Assembly (NCBI RefSeq): GCF_004683965.1
Contig: NZ_CP038436.1
Coordinates: 1,674,001-1,738,000, forward strand
DNA length: 64,000 nt
Reading direction: 5' to 3'
From: Nocardioides seonyuensis
Lineage (GTDB): Bacteria; Actinomycetota; Actinomycetes; Propionibacteriales; Nocardioidaceae
Positions within the stretch are counted from its first letter, which is position 1, and each line of letters starts with the position of its first letter. The position numbers and the translations under genes were made by a program. This document shows positions 15,691 through 24,395 of this stretch, piece by piece. The notes under the pieces are model-generated. The model made no database searches. It saw only the letters and a list, made by a program, of their open reading frames with translations, and was not told the DNA's origin.

Positions 15691-15713
15691 TGAACCGCCC
15701 CGGGATGTCCGGA
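15691..15713 (+). repeat. Left terminal inverted repeat of the IS3 element
   Basis: Begins TGAACCGCCCCGG and ends TCCGGA; pairs with 16998-17020 with three mismatches. Confidence 0.88.
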
Positions 15714-15741
15714 GAGCCGATTCGTTGGAAGGATCACTCTC

Positions 15742-16065
15742 ATGGCACGTCCCTCGAAGTACCCGCCCGAGCTGCGTGAGCGCGCGGTGCGGATGGTGAT
15801 GGAGTCGCGTGCGGACTATCCGCACGAGGCGGCAGCGATTAGGTCGATCGCGGCGAAGCTCGGGATCACCTCGACCGAGTCGGTGCGCAAGTGGGTCCGG
15901 CAGGCCGAGATCGACGGCGGTGTCCGGGCTGGGAAGACCAGCGAGGAGCTGGCCGAGATCAAGGCGCTGAAGCGGGAGAACGCTGAGCTGCGTCGAGCGA
16001 ACGAGATCTTGAAGGGCGCCTCGGCTTTCTTCGCGGCGGAGCTCGACCGCCCCAACAGGTACTGA
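15742..16065 (+). CDS. IS3-family transposase OrfA
   Basis: Encodes 107 residues. PSKYPPELRERAVRMVMESR and the helix-turn-helix around IAAKLGITSTESVRKWVRQA recognise the IS ends. The C-terminal LAEIKALKRENAELRRANEI leucine zipper mediates multimerisation. OrfA ends at TGA 16063-16065, while orfB is open in the -1 frame across that point, as expected for production of OrfAB by programmed -1 frameshifting. Confidence 0.93.
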   Translation: MARPSKYPPELRERAVRMVMESRADYPHEAAAIRSIAAKLGITSTESVRKWVRQAEIDGGVRAGKTSEELAEIKALKRENAELRRANEILKGASAFFAAELDRPNRY

Positions 16066-16981
16066 TCGACTTCATCGACACCAACAAGGCCGACTACGGG
16101 ATCGAGCCGATCTGCCGCGTGCTCACCGAGCACGGGATCAAGATCGCCCCGTCGACCTACTACGAAGCCAGGTCCAGGCGACCGTCTCGACGCGAGCGGC
16201 GCGACGCCGAGATCGTTGCAGTGATCGCGGCCGAGCGCAGCCGGCAACGGCTGCTGGCACGGTTCGGGTCACGCAAGATGTGGCTCCACCTACGCCGGCA
16301 GGGCCACGACGTCGCCAGGTGCACGGTCGAGCGGCTCTACCGTCAGCAGGGCTGGGAAGGTGCGCTACGACTGAAGAAGGTCCGAACCACCATCGCCGAC
16401 CCCGCGGCCGAGCGGCCACTGGATCGGGTGGACCGGCAGTTCTGGGCCGCGCGTCCGAACCAGCTGTGGGTCGCTGACTTCACCTACGTCGCGACCTGGT
16501 CCGGCACGGTCTACGTCGCGTTCATCTTCGACGTCTTCTCCCGACGCATCGTGGGCTGGCGGGCAGCGACGAGGATGACGACCGACCTGGTCCTCGACAC
16601 CCTCGAGCACGCGATCTGGACCCGTCAGCAGGCCGGCATCACCGACCTGTCCGGGCTGGTCCACACACCGACGCCGGGTCGCAGTACGTCAGCTTCGCCT
16701 TCACCGAACGGCTCGTCGATGAGGGCGTCGACCCGTCCGTCGGGTCGGTTGGGGACGCATACGACAACGCGCTCGCCGAGTCCCAGATCGGGCTCTACAA
16801 GGCCGAGCTCATCCGACCCGAAGGACCCTGGCGCGGAGTCGAGCACGTCGAACTCGAGACCCTCAACTGGGTCGACTTCTTCAACAACGAGCGCCCGCAC
16901 GAGGCCATCGACGACCTGACCTCCGTCGAGGCCGAAGAACTTCACTACGCTGCAAGAAACCAGCTCACGCCGACCGGCTGA
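16056..16981 (+). pseudogene. IS3-family transposase OrfB, frameshifted
   Basis: The rve (DDE) integrase half. It is open in the -1 frame of orfA from about 16030 (QVLIDFIDTNKADYGIEPIC); the first internal ATG is at 16119. The HTH_21 region is followed by the first catalytic Asp in WVADFTYVAT. A missing C near 16664 changes VHHTDAGSQY into another frame just before the second catalytic Asp. Downstream the original frame resumes with VSFAFTERLVDEG, DAYDNALAESQIGLYKAEL (catalytic Glu) and FNNERPHEAID, ending at TGA 16979-16981. The DDE triad is therefore split between frames. Confidence 0.88.
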
Positions 16982-16997
16982 GCCACCAAAACCAGCC

Positions 16998-17020
16998 TCC
17001 GGAAACGCCGGGGCGGTTCA
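16998..17020 (-). repeat. Right terminal inverted repeat of the IS3 element
   Basis: Read on the minus strand it begins TGAACCGCCCCGG, matching the left end; the element ends at 17020. Confidence 0.88.
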
Positions 17021-18362
17021 CTACTCCCTCCCGGACGAGCAAGCCACCTACCTCACCACTAACTTCCTCCCACGCGTGGCAGCGCTGTCCCTCCGTGCGC
17101 AACGTGAACAGAGCCGGATAGCGACAACCCGAACCGCACGCCTCAAGCGCATCGCCCGCTCGACCGAGATCTACGAAAGCAACAAGATCGAAGGCCTCGG
17201 ACCAGACCTCGCCACCACCGACCAGGTCCTGCACGACCACGACCTGCTGCGGGCGACGACCGGCGTGTGGGCGGCCGAACGCGCCATCGAGCGCTGCCTC
17301 AACGCCGAGCCGAAGATCAGAGACGTCGTCGGCCTCGGCGCGGCACGACTACTCGCCGAACACTTCTGCGCCGACCCGACCAGGCCTCTCACCGGCAGCG
17401 ACATCCGCGAGTTGCACGAACTCATCCTCGTCGGCGACCGACGCGGCGGAAGCTACAAGGCCTTCACCAACGAGATCGGCGGATCAAGCCACATCCCGCT
17501 CCTGCCATCCGACACCCCGGCGGCCATGTCCCACCTCGTCACCTGGCTCGCCGACACGCAACTTTCGCCGCTCTGGCGTGCCGCCGTCGCACACGCCTGG
17601 CTCACCCACATCCACCCGTTTCACGACGGTAACGGCCGAGTCGCACGACTACTCGCCAACCTCGTCCTCATCCGCAACGGAATGCCGCCACTGATCGTCA
17701 GCGCCGCTTCAGACCGGGGCGCATACCTCGACGCGCTCGCCTCCTCCGACGAGGGCGGCGACATCCTCCCCCTCGCCCGCGTCTTCCGCGACGTCCTCAG
17801 CCGAGGCGTACAAGACCTTGCCGACCCCGCGCTCGCAACGCAGGTCTATAAGACCGAAACGCAACCCAGTCCCGAGTCCGTGCAAGCTCGATGGAGCGAC
17901 ATACTCACCGAGTTCCTCACCGAGCTCGCACCCCACCTCCTCCTCCACCGTCTCAACACGTATCTCATCGGCGACATCACCGCAGCAGACCTCACACGCA
18001 TCGGCCGCGGAAGACTCGAGAACGCTTGGGTCGCCAAGATCGCCACCGACGCCACCAGCCGCGACCTGCTGCTCCACGTCGCCGCTGCAACCATCCGACC
18101 GCGCCGCAGCACCGCCGCCACCGCGCCCTCCCCGTCCATCTTCGTGAGCATCAGAAACACCCGACCGCTCGACGCACGCCAGTACCTCCCAGTCGGCAGC
18201 CAAGGGTCCTTCGCCTACGAGTTCCATCCACTCGTCGACACAGGCGAGGTGCTCATCCGTCGCAACGCAGCGGTCAACCGCTATCCAGTCCACGAGGCCG
18301 CGAACAAGGCAGCAGAACATCTCGCTCGCGCTCATCGTCAGCTCATCGGCTGGCCGTCCTAA
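17021..18362 (+). pseudogene. Fic-domain protein, main part, N-terminus displaced by IS
   Basis: The open frame from the right IS end encodes YSLPDEQATYLTTNFLPRVA and then about 430 residues ending with a TAA at 18360-18362. The Fic motif HPFHDGNGRVAR lies at about 17613-17648, complete with the catalytic His and the loop that holds nucleotide phosphates. The N-terminal segment RSTEIYESNKIEGLG contains an (S/T)xxxE(G/N) inhibitory motif (SNKIEG), the class II layout in which the same protein restrains AMP transfer. A winged-helix-like C-terminus follows. A GTG at 17076 could still start a shorter protein that keeps both motifs, so residual activity is possible. Native Fic enzymes AMPylate or otherwise modify proteins, sometimes as toxins. 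Confidence 0.8.
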
Positions 18363-18593
18363 TTGTCGCACCGCACTCGTCGCCGCTGGACTCCTCCCAT
18401 CGCCGTTTGAACCCACGGCTCGACGTAGCTCCGCAGCCTGCGACGCGAACGTCCTATGCCGCGATGATGCGTCTATCGGCTTGTGGTCACGCTCCGCGTG
18501 ACGATCCGCTAAAGGTCGGAGTGGTGAGCCTTCAAATTCGCTCATGTGCACTACCGGGCGAAACGCGCGCCCCGCCCGCTGGGCGTTCGGCCG

Positions 18594-19448
18594 TCAGACC
18601 GCTGCGCGCAGTCCATCTATGAGCGGCGTTGTCGGGCGGCCGATTAGGGTGCTCAGTTCACCGTTGGTGACGCCGAGGAGGCCGTCGCGTGCGTTGGCGT
18701 CCAACGCGACGACGAATCCGGCCGTGCCTTCGTCGAGACCTGCGGCAACAAGAAGGCGCTGGTGCTCCTCGGACGTGACGTTCGCGAGGTTGACGTCACG
18801 GCCGATCGCCTTGCTGATGGCGTCGGCGAGCTCCTGCTGGTCCCAGGACTCGTCGCCCGAGAGCTCGTAGGTCTTGCCGGTGGTGGTGTCGTCGATCAGT
18901 GCGACCGCGGCGGCCTCGGCGAAGTCATGTCGGCTGGCACTGGCGACGCGGCCATCCCCGACGCTGGTCAGCAGGGTGCCGGTCTGGCGCGCCTGCTCCA
19001 CGGCCTGGAGGTAGTTCTCGGTGTACCAACCGTTGCGCAGGATCGTGGCCGGCAGGCCGGAGGCAGCGATGAGCTCCTCGGTGGCCTTGTGCTCCGGGGC
19101 GAGGACCAGGGCCGAGGTGTCGGCGTTCGGCGCGCTCGTGTAGACGATGCGCTTCACGCCGGCGGACTTCGCGGCGTCGATCGCATGGCCGTGCTGTGCC
19201 ACTCGCCGACCGATCTCGTTGCCCGAGATCAGCAACACGGTGTCGTCGGGTGAGAACAGGCCGTCGAGGCTGGTCGGATCATCCAGGTCGATCCGCTGGG
19301 TCCTTACGCCGCGTTCTGCCAGCGCCGCGAGCCTATCCGGGTTGCGGCCGGCGGCCACGATGTTGGTGGCCGCGATGTCGCGTTCGAGGAGCGATTCCAC
19401 AGTCAGTGTGCCGAGGTGGCCGGTGGCGCCGATGACGATGTAAGACAT
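18594..19448 (-). CDS. NmrA/QOR2-type NAD(P)H:quinone oxidoreductase (atypical SDR)
   Basis: Encodes 284 residues. The N-terminal NAD(P)-binding motif is YIVIGATGHLGTLTVESLLE, then NIVAAGRNPDRLAAL. KRIVYTSAPNADTSALVLAP, then HKATEELIAASGLPATILRNG and WYTENYL are the QorB/YtfG pattern. It probably reduces quinones using NADPH. It is transcribed away from the HxlR regulator gene at 19545, the same divergent pairing as qor2/qorR in other bacteria, which implies control by that regulator. Confidence 0.88.
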   Translation of the reverse strand: MSYIVIGATGHLGTLTVESLLERDIAATNIVAAGRNPDRLAALAERGVRTQRIDLDDPTSLDGLFSPDDTVLLISGNEIGRRVAQHGHAIDAAKSAGVKRIVYTSAPNADTSALVLAPEHKATEELIAASGLPATILRNGWYTENYLQAVEQARQTGTLLTSVGDGRVASASRHDFAEAAAVALIDDTTTGKTYELSGDESWDQQELADAISKAIGRDVNLANVTSEEHQRLLVAAGLDEGTAGFVVALDANARDGLLGVTNGELSTLIGRPTTPLIDGLRAAV

Positions 19449-19515
19449 GGATTCCCTTTCGGTGGATGCTTTCGTCTACTCGAACTGGCGATCGGCGTGG
19501 ATACTTCCCAATCCG

Positions 19516-19542
19516 CAGTACGCACTTTCAGGTAAGGTACTG
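19516..19542. promoter_or_regulatory. Probable HxlR/QorR operator
   Basis: The inverted arms CAGTAC (19516-19521) and GTACTG (19537-19542) are spaced by 15 bp and end two bases before the regulator start. A further palindrome TAGTACTA lies at 19553-19560 inside the first codons. The GTAC half-sites suggest autoregulation and control of the divergent oxidoreductase. Confidence 0.55.
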
Positions 19543-19544
19543 GC

Positions 19545-19922
19545 GTGACGGTTAGTACTAGACGGTTGATCGAGATTCCGAGCCAGCAGGACGGCGTCTT
19601 TCCGGCTCAGTGCCCGAGCCGGACCCTCCTGGATCACGTCACCAGCAAATGGGGCGTGCTGGTGCTGCTGGCACTCGGCGTCGACGTGATGCGCTGGAGC
19701 GAACTACGCCGGCGCATCGAAGGCATCAGCGAAAAGATGCTCGCCCAGACCCTCAGGACACTTGAGGCCGACGGGCTGGTACGCCGCGTCGCCCAGCCCG
19801 TCGTACCACCACACGTCGAGTACAACCTCACCGAATCGGGACAAGAGGTCCACGATCGCCTCCTGCCACTGATGGAGTGGGTCGGCGCGAACGCGGATCG
19901 GATCATCGCGCGCGAAGGCTAG
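19545..19922 (+). CDS. HxlR-family (QorR-like) transcriptional regulator
   Basis: Encodes 125 residues; GTG start at 19545. QCPSRTLLDHVTSKWGVLVL is the HxlR opening with its conserved Cys, which in QorR/YodB-type proteins is the redox or quinone sensor. The winged helix SELRRRIEGISEKMLAQTLR and LEADGLVRRVAQPVVPPHVE then YNLTESG follow. It overlaps the convergent marR remnant by four bases. It likely represses the adjacent quinone oxidoreductase. Confidence 0.88.
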   Translation: MTVSTRRLIEIPSQQDGVFPAQCPSRTLLDHVTSKWGVLVLLALGVDVMRWSELRRRIEGISEKMLAQTLRTLEADGLVRRVAQPVVPPHVEYNLTESGQEVHDRLLPLMEWVGANADRIIAREG

Positions 19923-20305
19923 CCACGCTGCTGCCCCGGCGGCAGCCGGGAGGTCAGCTTGCCGCCTGGGTCCAATCTGCTCAAGATGGCGTCGCCAATG
20001 GCGGACAAGTGATCGATCTGCTCAGTGGTTAGCGCGTCCAGGACGTGCGCACGGACGTTGGCAACGTGCCCGGGCGCAGTATCGCGGATCTTGTCCCACC
20101 CCGCCGGAGTCAGAAACGCGTTGGTGGCGCGGGCGTCATCGGGACAGGCGAACCGCGCCACCAGGCCGCGGTCCTCCAATCGTCGTACGACGTGGGAGAG
20201 CCGAGGCAGGGTGGCGTTCGTGCGGGCCGCCAGAGCCGTCATCCGCAACGTGTGCTCGGGTGCCTCGGAGAGCATCGCCAACACGAGGTACTCGAAGTGC
20301 GTCAA
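19919..20305 (-). pseudogene. MarR-family regulator lacking its N-terminus
   Basis: The frame encodes 128 residues beginning at a TTG with THFEYLVLAMLSEAPEHTLR, which is helix 2 of the MarR fold. About 35-40 residues that normally form helix 1 and part of the dimer interface are missing. The winged helix (RLSHVVRRLEDRGLVARFAC, PDDARATNAFLTPAGWD) and C-terminal helices are intact. Upstream there is no start codon, ribosome site or promoter, and the sequence runs straight into a headless doxX gene on the other strand. It is probably the product of a deletion. Confidence 0.7.
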
Positions 20306-20511
20306 CGATCCTTGGCGCCCTCGGCCTGATCCTGCCCGCTGCCACCGGCACCGCGCCTGTCCTGGCGGTCCTGGCTGCGATCGGCCTGGCGATCACGATG
20401 CTGCTGGCCGCTGTCGTGCACTTCCGCCGCGGCGAGAAGCAGAAGATCGTGCCGAACGTAGTCCTGCTCGCGTTGGCTGCCACGGTTGCGGTCGGCGCCC
20501 AGGCCCTGTGA
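20306..20511 (+). pseudogene. DoxX-like membrane protein lacking its N-terminal half
   Basis: The frame reads ILGALGLILPAATGTAPVLA, VLAAIGLAITMLLAAVVHFR and KIVPNVVLLALAATVAVGAQ, the last two or three membrane segments of DoxX/DUF4267-like proteins, with the HxRRGE motif between helices. The first half (about 55 residues and a start) is missing. The open frame continues upstream into antisense marR sequence with no hydrophobic segment. It ends at TGA 20509-20511, eight bases before the dioxygenase GTG, as in an operon. Confidence 0.7.
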
Positions 20512-20518
20512 CACCACA

Positions 20519-21382
20519 GTGACCACCGACCCGTTCAACCCCGCCGTCCCGGCCGGCGCGTACGACGACCTCCTGGCCCGGGCCCTTCTCCAGGCCCGCG
20601 CGCAGCGTTCCTGGGAGCCGTCCGACGGGCCGCTGCCGGCGCTGTTAGTCAGCCACGGAGCCCCGCCGACCCTCGACGACCCGCAATGGCTCGCCGACCT
20701 CTTCGCCTGGGGCCAGTCGATGCCGGAGCCACGGGCGATCGTGGTGGTCTCCGCCCACTGGGACAACGCACCACTGGCCATCTCCGGCTCCGCCGCCGGG
20801 ACACCGCTCTACTACGACTTCGGCGGCTTCCACCCGCGCTACTACACGTTGCCCTACGCCACGCCCGACGCGGCCGCTCTCGCCCACCAGGTGGCCGGGA
20901 CACTGGCCGACACGAGGCCCCTGCACCATTGGGTCGACCGCGGACTCGACCACGGCGCCTTCATCCCGCTGATGGCGATGTACCCCGCCGCCGACGTCCC
21001 GGTCATCCAGCTCAGCATGCCCAGCCTCGACCCGGTGGCGCTGCTCACCCTGGGAGAGCGCCTGCGCCACCTGCGCGAGGAGGGCGTGCTGGTGATCGGG
21101 TCGGGCTTCATGACCCACAGCTTCGCCGTGATGCGCGACCCGCGGCTGCTCGGCCACATCACCGCCTTCGACGAGTGGGCTGCCGACGCCCTCTCCCGCG
21201 GCGACGTCGACGCGCTCACCGACTACCAGCACAAGGCACCCGGCGCCGGCGTCGCGCACCCCACCGCCGACCACTTCGTGCCACTGCTGCTCACCCTCGG
21301 AGCCGCCGCCCCGCACCGGGTCACCAACGCGATCGAGCGGATCACCTTCGGCAACTCAATCCGATCGCTGCAGGTGGCCTGA
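20519..21382 (+). CDS. Class III extradiol dioxygenase (LigB/DODA, YgiD-like)
   Basis: Encodes 287 residues from the GTG at 20519. Zinc/iron ligands are visible as SHGAPP near residue 45, SAHWDNAPLAISGS near 77 and GLDHGAFIPLMAMYP near 143, with YYDFGGFHPRYYTLPY between them. These are the marks of 4,5-DOPA-type extradiol dioxygenases, which open catechol rings with O2. The natural substrate is unknown. In relatives such genes sit in MarR-DoxX-dioxygenase clusters; here the regulator and DoxX are broken, so promoter and expression may be altered. An in-frame TTG at 20486 is an alternative start. Confidence 0.85.
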   Translation: MTTDPFNPAVPAGAYDDLLARALLQARAQRSWEPSDGPLPALLVSHGAPPTLDDPQWLADLFAWGQSMPEPRAIVVVSAHWDNAPLAISGSAAGTPLYYDFGGFHPRYYTLPYATPDAAALAHQVAGTLADTRPLHHWVDRGLDHGAFIPLMAMYPAADVPVIQLSMPSLDPVALLTLGERLRHLREEGVLVIGSGFMTHSFAVMRDPRLLGHITAFDEWAADALSRGDVDALTDYQHKAPGAGVAHPTADHFVPLLLTLGAAAPHRVTNAIERITFGNSIRSLQVA

Positions 21383-21757
21383 CCCGCTCACACCCTTGCC
21401 CCACAACGCCAGCGCACGTACCGGTTGACGAACCGAGTGCGGACGCGGTCAGTGCCGTGAGGGCGCGGCACGTACCCGCTTCCGCTGGGGTCTGGGAAAC
21501 GGGACGCGCTCACCGATAGCCCATCCTCACGCGGGAACCCCGATGATAGACGGCCGCACAGGCATGCTCGCCTCCCGTAGGCCCTGTCCGGAGCACTGTC
21601 CGGGACGGGAGCGTCTCGCGGGGCACACCCGTGACGACCGGACGGCCGACGGTCGCACTTTGACGAGGGATTGCTGATTGACCCCGCTTCCTCAAGGTTC
21701 CCCGCGGGGAGTTCGTCAATCTTTCCTGCGTCTCGACAGCCGTCTGTCCGAGCGTCG
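21383..21757. other. Intergenic region without recognised features
   Basis: 375 bp between the convergent dioxygenase and phosphatase genes. The open frames here are shadows with no ribosome sites, and I saw no strong hairpin. Confidence 0.5.
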
Positions 21758-23416
21758 TCAGGACACGTGGAGGACGAGAATGGCCACGTCGTCATCGCTG
21801 TCGGGCATCTGCTCGGCGAGGAGGGTGTCGGCCAACTGCTCGTGGTCCTGGCCCGCGTGATGCGACAAGGTGCGGGTCAACCAGTCGAAGCCGTGGTCAA
21901 GGTCCTGGGAACGTCTGTCGACGAGGCCGTCGGTGTAGAAGACCACGGAGGACCCTGGTTCCAAGGTTCGTGCGTGGTCGACGCGATCGCCCTCAGGCAG
22001 CACTCCCAGGAGGACGTCAGGGGTGCCGGTCAGCAGCTCGACCTCCCCCTCAGGGCTGATGAGCACCGGCGGGGGATGCCCGGCGTTGGTCCACCGCAGC
22101 ACCAGCCGCTGGCGGCCGTCGGTGGACTCACGATCTATGCGACCCATGATGGCGGTGGCGATGGTGTTCATGCCCAGCCCGTCCATCGCCTTGTCGAGCG
22201 CACGCATCATGGCCGCGGGGGGCTCCTCCAGCGTGTAGGCGATACCGCGCAGCATGTTGCGGACCTGTGCCATACCGGCCGCAGCGTCCCGGTCGTGACC
22301 CGCGACGTCACCGATGGTCACCGCCAACGCACCGTCCTGGAGTACGAAGCAGTCGTGCCAGTCGCCCCCCACTTGAGCCGCCGCAGTCGCTGGCTCGTAG
22401 CGCACCGCTACTCGAATGTCGTCGGACTGGGGTGGAGCGCTCAGCAGGCTGCGCTGCAGTGCCGTCGAGAAGTCGTGTTCCTGCTCATGGAGGGCGACTT
22501 CGGCGGCGCGAGCGGCCAGCCGACTCATGCTGTGCGCAACCGCGTCTGCCACGAGCCGGAGAAACAGCTCGTACCCGGGGGTGAAGGGCAGCTGGTCGCT
22601 GCACCTCGCCACCATCATCCCGCTGGGAGGGCTCTCGATGTCGGAGGGGAGTGAGGGCTCGTCCTCGCGCCGCTCCAGGGGGAGCCAGACAGTCGTGGTG
22701 CCGTCATGAGTGTCGGCGACGAGGCGCTCGCCTGAGGCGCCGGCGGGCGGCACCGGGTCAAGGGAGAGGTCGGAGCCTGTCGACCGGGCCCGGACCCCGT
22801 CGAGATACAGGTCGACGACAGGCAGATCGGCAGCGTCGGTGCGCAGCGCTGCGCACGTCTGCTCGGCAAGCTCGTCGAGGTCTCGCACACCGACAAGCCG
22901 CTCCAGCAGGTGCGCCAACAGCGTCTGTCTGCGGGACGTCACCACGCGGACGGAGGTCTCGGTGGCGACGATCAGGACCCCTTCCACCTCACCGCCCCCG
23001 CCACTCACGGGCGAGTAGGAGAAGGTGAAGTAGCACTCCTCGAGATATCCGCGGCGGTGCAGCGGCACGGCGGCGTCCTCGTACCAGTGGTTGCCCCGAC
23101 CGGCCAGGACCCCTTCCATCATGGGACCGATGAAGTCCATGGCCTCGGGGAACACTTGTGCCGCTGTACTCCCGAGAGCGCTGGGGTGCTTGTCCCCGAT
23201 CAGGTCGGTGTAGCCCTGGTTGTAGAGCACGACGAAATCCGGGCCCCAGAGCACTGCCATCGGGAAGTTGGTGTTGAGCATGAGGTCGACCGTGGCCAGC
23301 AACGCCGGTGTCCATTCCTCGACGGGTCCCAACGACGTCGCCTGCCAGTCGACAGCCTTGTAGTGGGACTGGAGGGGCCCCGCCGCCTCGAACGATGCCG
23401 CGCCGCTCGCTGTCAT
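21758..23416 (-). CDS. PAS-GAF-SpoIIE (RsbU-type) serine phosphatase
   Basis: Encodes 552 residues from the ATG at 23416, chosen because TACACT lies nine bases upstream. A PAS-like sensor covers roughly residues 20-150 (NTNFPMAVLWGPDFVVLYNQ, then YSPVSGGGGEVEGVLIVATE). A GAF-like region follows, then the PPM/SpoIIE phosphatase: EHDFSTALQRSLL, VGGDWHDCFVLQDGALAVTI and GDVAGHDRDAAAGMAQVR (metal-binding Asp), ALDKAM, TNAGHPPPVL, FYTDGLVDRR and DDDVAILVL. Such proteins dephosphorylate anti-anti-sigma factors to release stress sigma factors. No RsbV or RsbW gene is nearby. Confidence 0.9.
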   Translation of the reverse strand: MTASGAASFEAAGPLQSHYKAVDWQATSLGPVEEWTPALLATVDLMLNTNFPMAVLWGPDFVVLYNQGYTDLIGDKHPSALGSTAAQVFPEAMDFIGPMMEGVLAGRGNHWYEDAAVPLHRRGYLEECYFTFSYSPVSGGGGEVEGVLIVATETSVRVVTSRRQTLLAHLLERLVGVRDLDELAEQTCAALRTDAADLPVVDLYLDGVRARSTGSDLSLDPVPPAGASGERLVADTHDGTTTVWLPLERREDEPSLPSDIESPPSGMMVARCSDQLPFTPGYELFLRLVADAVAHSMSRLAARAAEVALHEQEHDFSTALQRSLLSAPPQSDDIRVAVRYEPATAAAQVGGDWHDCFVLQDGALAVTIGDVAGHDRDAAAGMAQVRNMLRGIAYTLEEPPAAMMRALDKAMDGLGMNTIATAIMGRIDRESTDGRQRLVLRWTNAGHPPPVLISPEGEVELLTGTPDVLLGVLPEGDRVDHARTLEPGSSVVFYTDGLVDRRSQDLDHGFDWLTRTLSHHAGQDHEQLADTLLAEQMPDSDDDVAILVLHVS

Positions 23417-23664
23417 GGTCGCGTCAGTGTAGGTTCGCCGGCTCGTCGCCGAGGGTGCAATGACCACACAGTTGTGGCTTGGTGGCTGCGGCGGAGTCGG
23501 TCCACGGGAAGCCGAGGTAGTCGCCCGCGAGATGACGGGCGAGTCACCGACCCCGGCACGGTAGGAGGCGACTGCGGCAGCGTGACCCGGCGGGCAGGTC
23601 GGCTCGCCGCCGCAGTTCCTGGATGTCGGGGTGCCTCTCGGACCGGGCCTCGAGGTGGGTCAGG

Positions 23665-24309
23665 TCAGAGGTCGGCCGGGCGCAGCACGAACGTGATGCC
23701 GTGCGCGATCTGCGCGTTGCCGCGGTTCACGTCGAGAGCGAAGGGGTTGACGAAGGGGTCGACGTCGCTGGGGTCCTGGTCGCGGAGCTGGATGATCGGG
23801 AGCCACCGGCTGAGCACACGCACGCCGATGGTGGGGCCGAGGGCCGTGGTGAGCTGGGCGCCGTTGGCGCCGACGGCGTCACGCGAGGTGAGGGTGGCCC
23901 CGGGGACGACGTGGTAGAGCAGGACGTTCTCGACCGTGTCGATGCCCAGACCGGCGACGGCGGAGAACACCGCGGCCTCGTCGCGCACCCAGCGTCCGGT
24001 GAGGTCCTTGACGAGCACCTGGAAGGCGCGGTCGTTGGGGATGAAGGCGGTGAGCGGCACGGTTCCGTCGGCCAGCAGACGCACCGGGCTGTTGCCGTCG
24101 GTGTCTGCGGCGATCACGGCCAGGACGGCCTCGGTCACGATGTCGTAGTCGTAGGCATTGCGGTCGAACTGGTTGCCGTCGGCCGTCAGGACCTCCGCGA
24201 GGCTGCGGGTTCCCGAGGGCTCGCTCACTGATGCCGAGGCGGTCGCCGCGGGTGCGACGACAGCGAGCGGCAGGGCCAGGGTGAGTGCCAGGCGTCGGAA
24301 CATTCTCAT
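23665..24309 (-). CDS. Secreted fasciclin (FAS1) domain protein
   Basis: Encodes 214 residues. The ATG at 24309 has GGAGAGGACGAG just upstream and starts a signal peptide (MRMFRRLALTLALPLAVVAP, cleavage after TASAS). One FAS1 domain follows: VPLTAFIPNDRAFQVLVKDL, then TVENVLLYHVVPGATLTSRD and a C-terminal HGITFVLRP. FAS1 domains mediate cell-surface adhesion and protein contacts. The domain appears interrupted by a longer segment around VRVLSRWLPIIQLRDQDPSD. It stands alone. Confidence 0.88.
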   Translation of the reverse strand: MRMFRRLALTLALPLAVVAPAATASASVSEPSGTRSLAEVLTADGNQFDRNAYDYDIVTEAVLAVIAADTDGNSPVRLLADGTVPLTAFIPNDRAFQVLVKDLTGRWVRDEAAVFSAVAGLGIDTVENVLLYHVVPGATLTSRDAVGANGAQLTTALGPTIGVRVLSRWLPIIQLRDQDPSDVDPFVNPFALDVNRGNAQIAHGITFVLRPADL

Positions 24310-24395
24310 GGTCTCGTCCTCTCCTAGTGATCGCGAGGTGCGATCACCGGGTTCTCTGTCCGATGGAGACCAGTGGATGCAGAGCCGTCGAAGCT

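Larger units (their letters stand above)
15691..17020 (+). mobile_element. IS3-family insertion sequence, 1330 bp, inactivated
   Basis: Bounded by 23-bp imperfect terminal inverted repeats that begin TGAACCGCCCCGG (20 of 23 match) and end in TG...CA as in IS3 elements. It carries orfA and orfB in overlapping frames. The flanking 5-mers CTCCT and CTACT differ by one base, so an exact 3-4 bp target duplication is not evident. It sits inside fic. A one-base deletion in orfB means the element cannot move on its own. Confidence 0.9.

Noticed and set aside
15688..17023. Exact target-site duplication of the IS3 element
   Set aside because: Flanking bases CCT and CTA do not match; only CTCCT/CTACT are similar.
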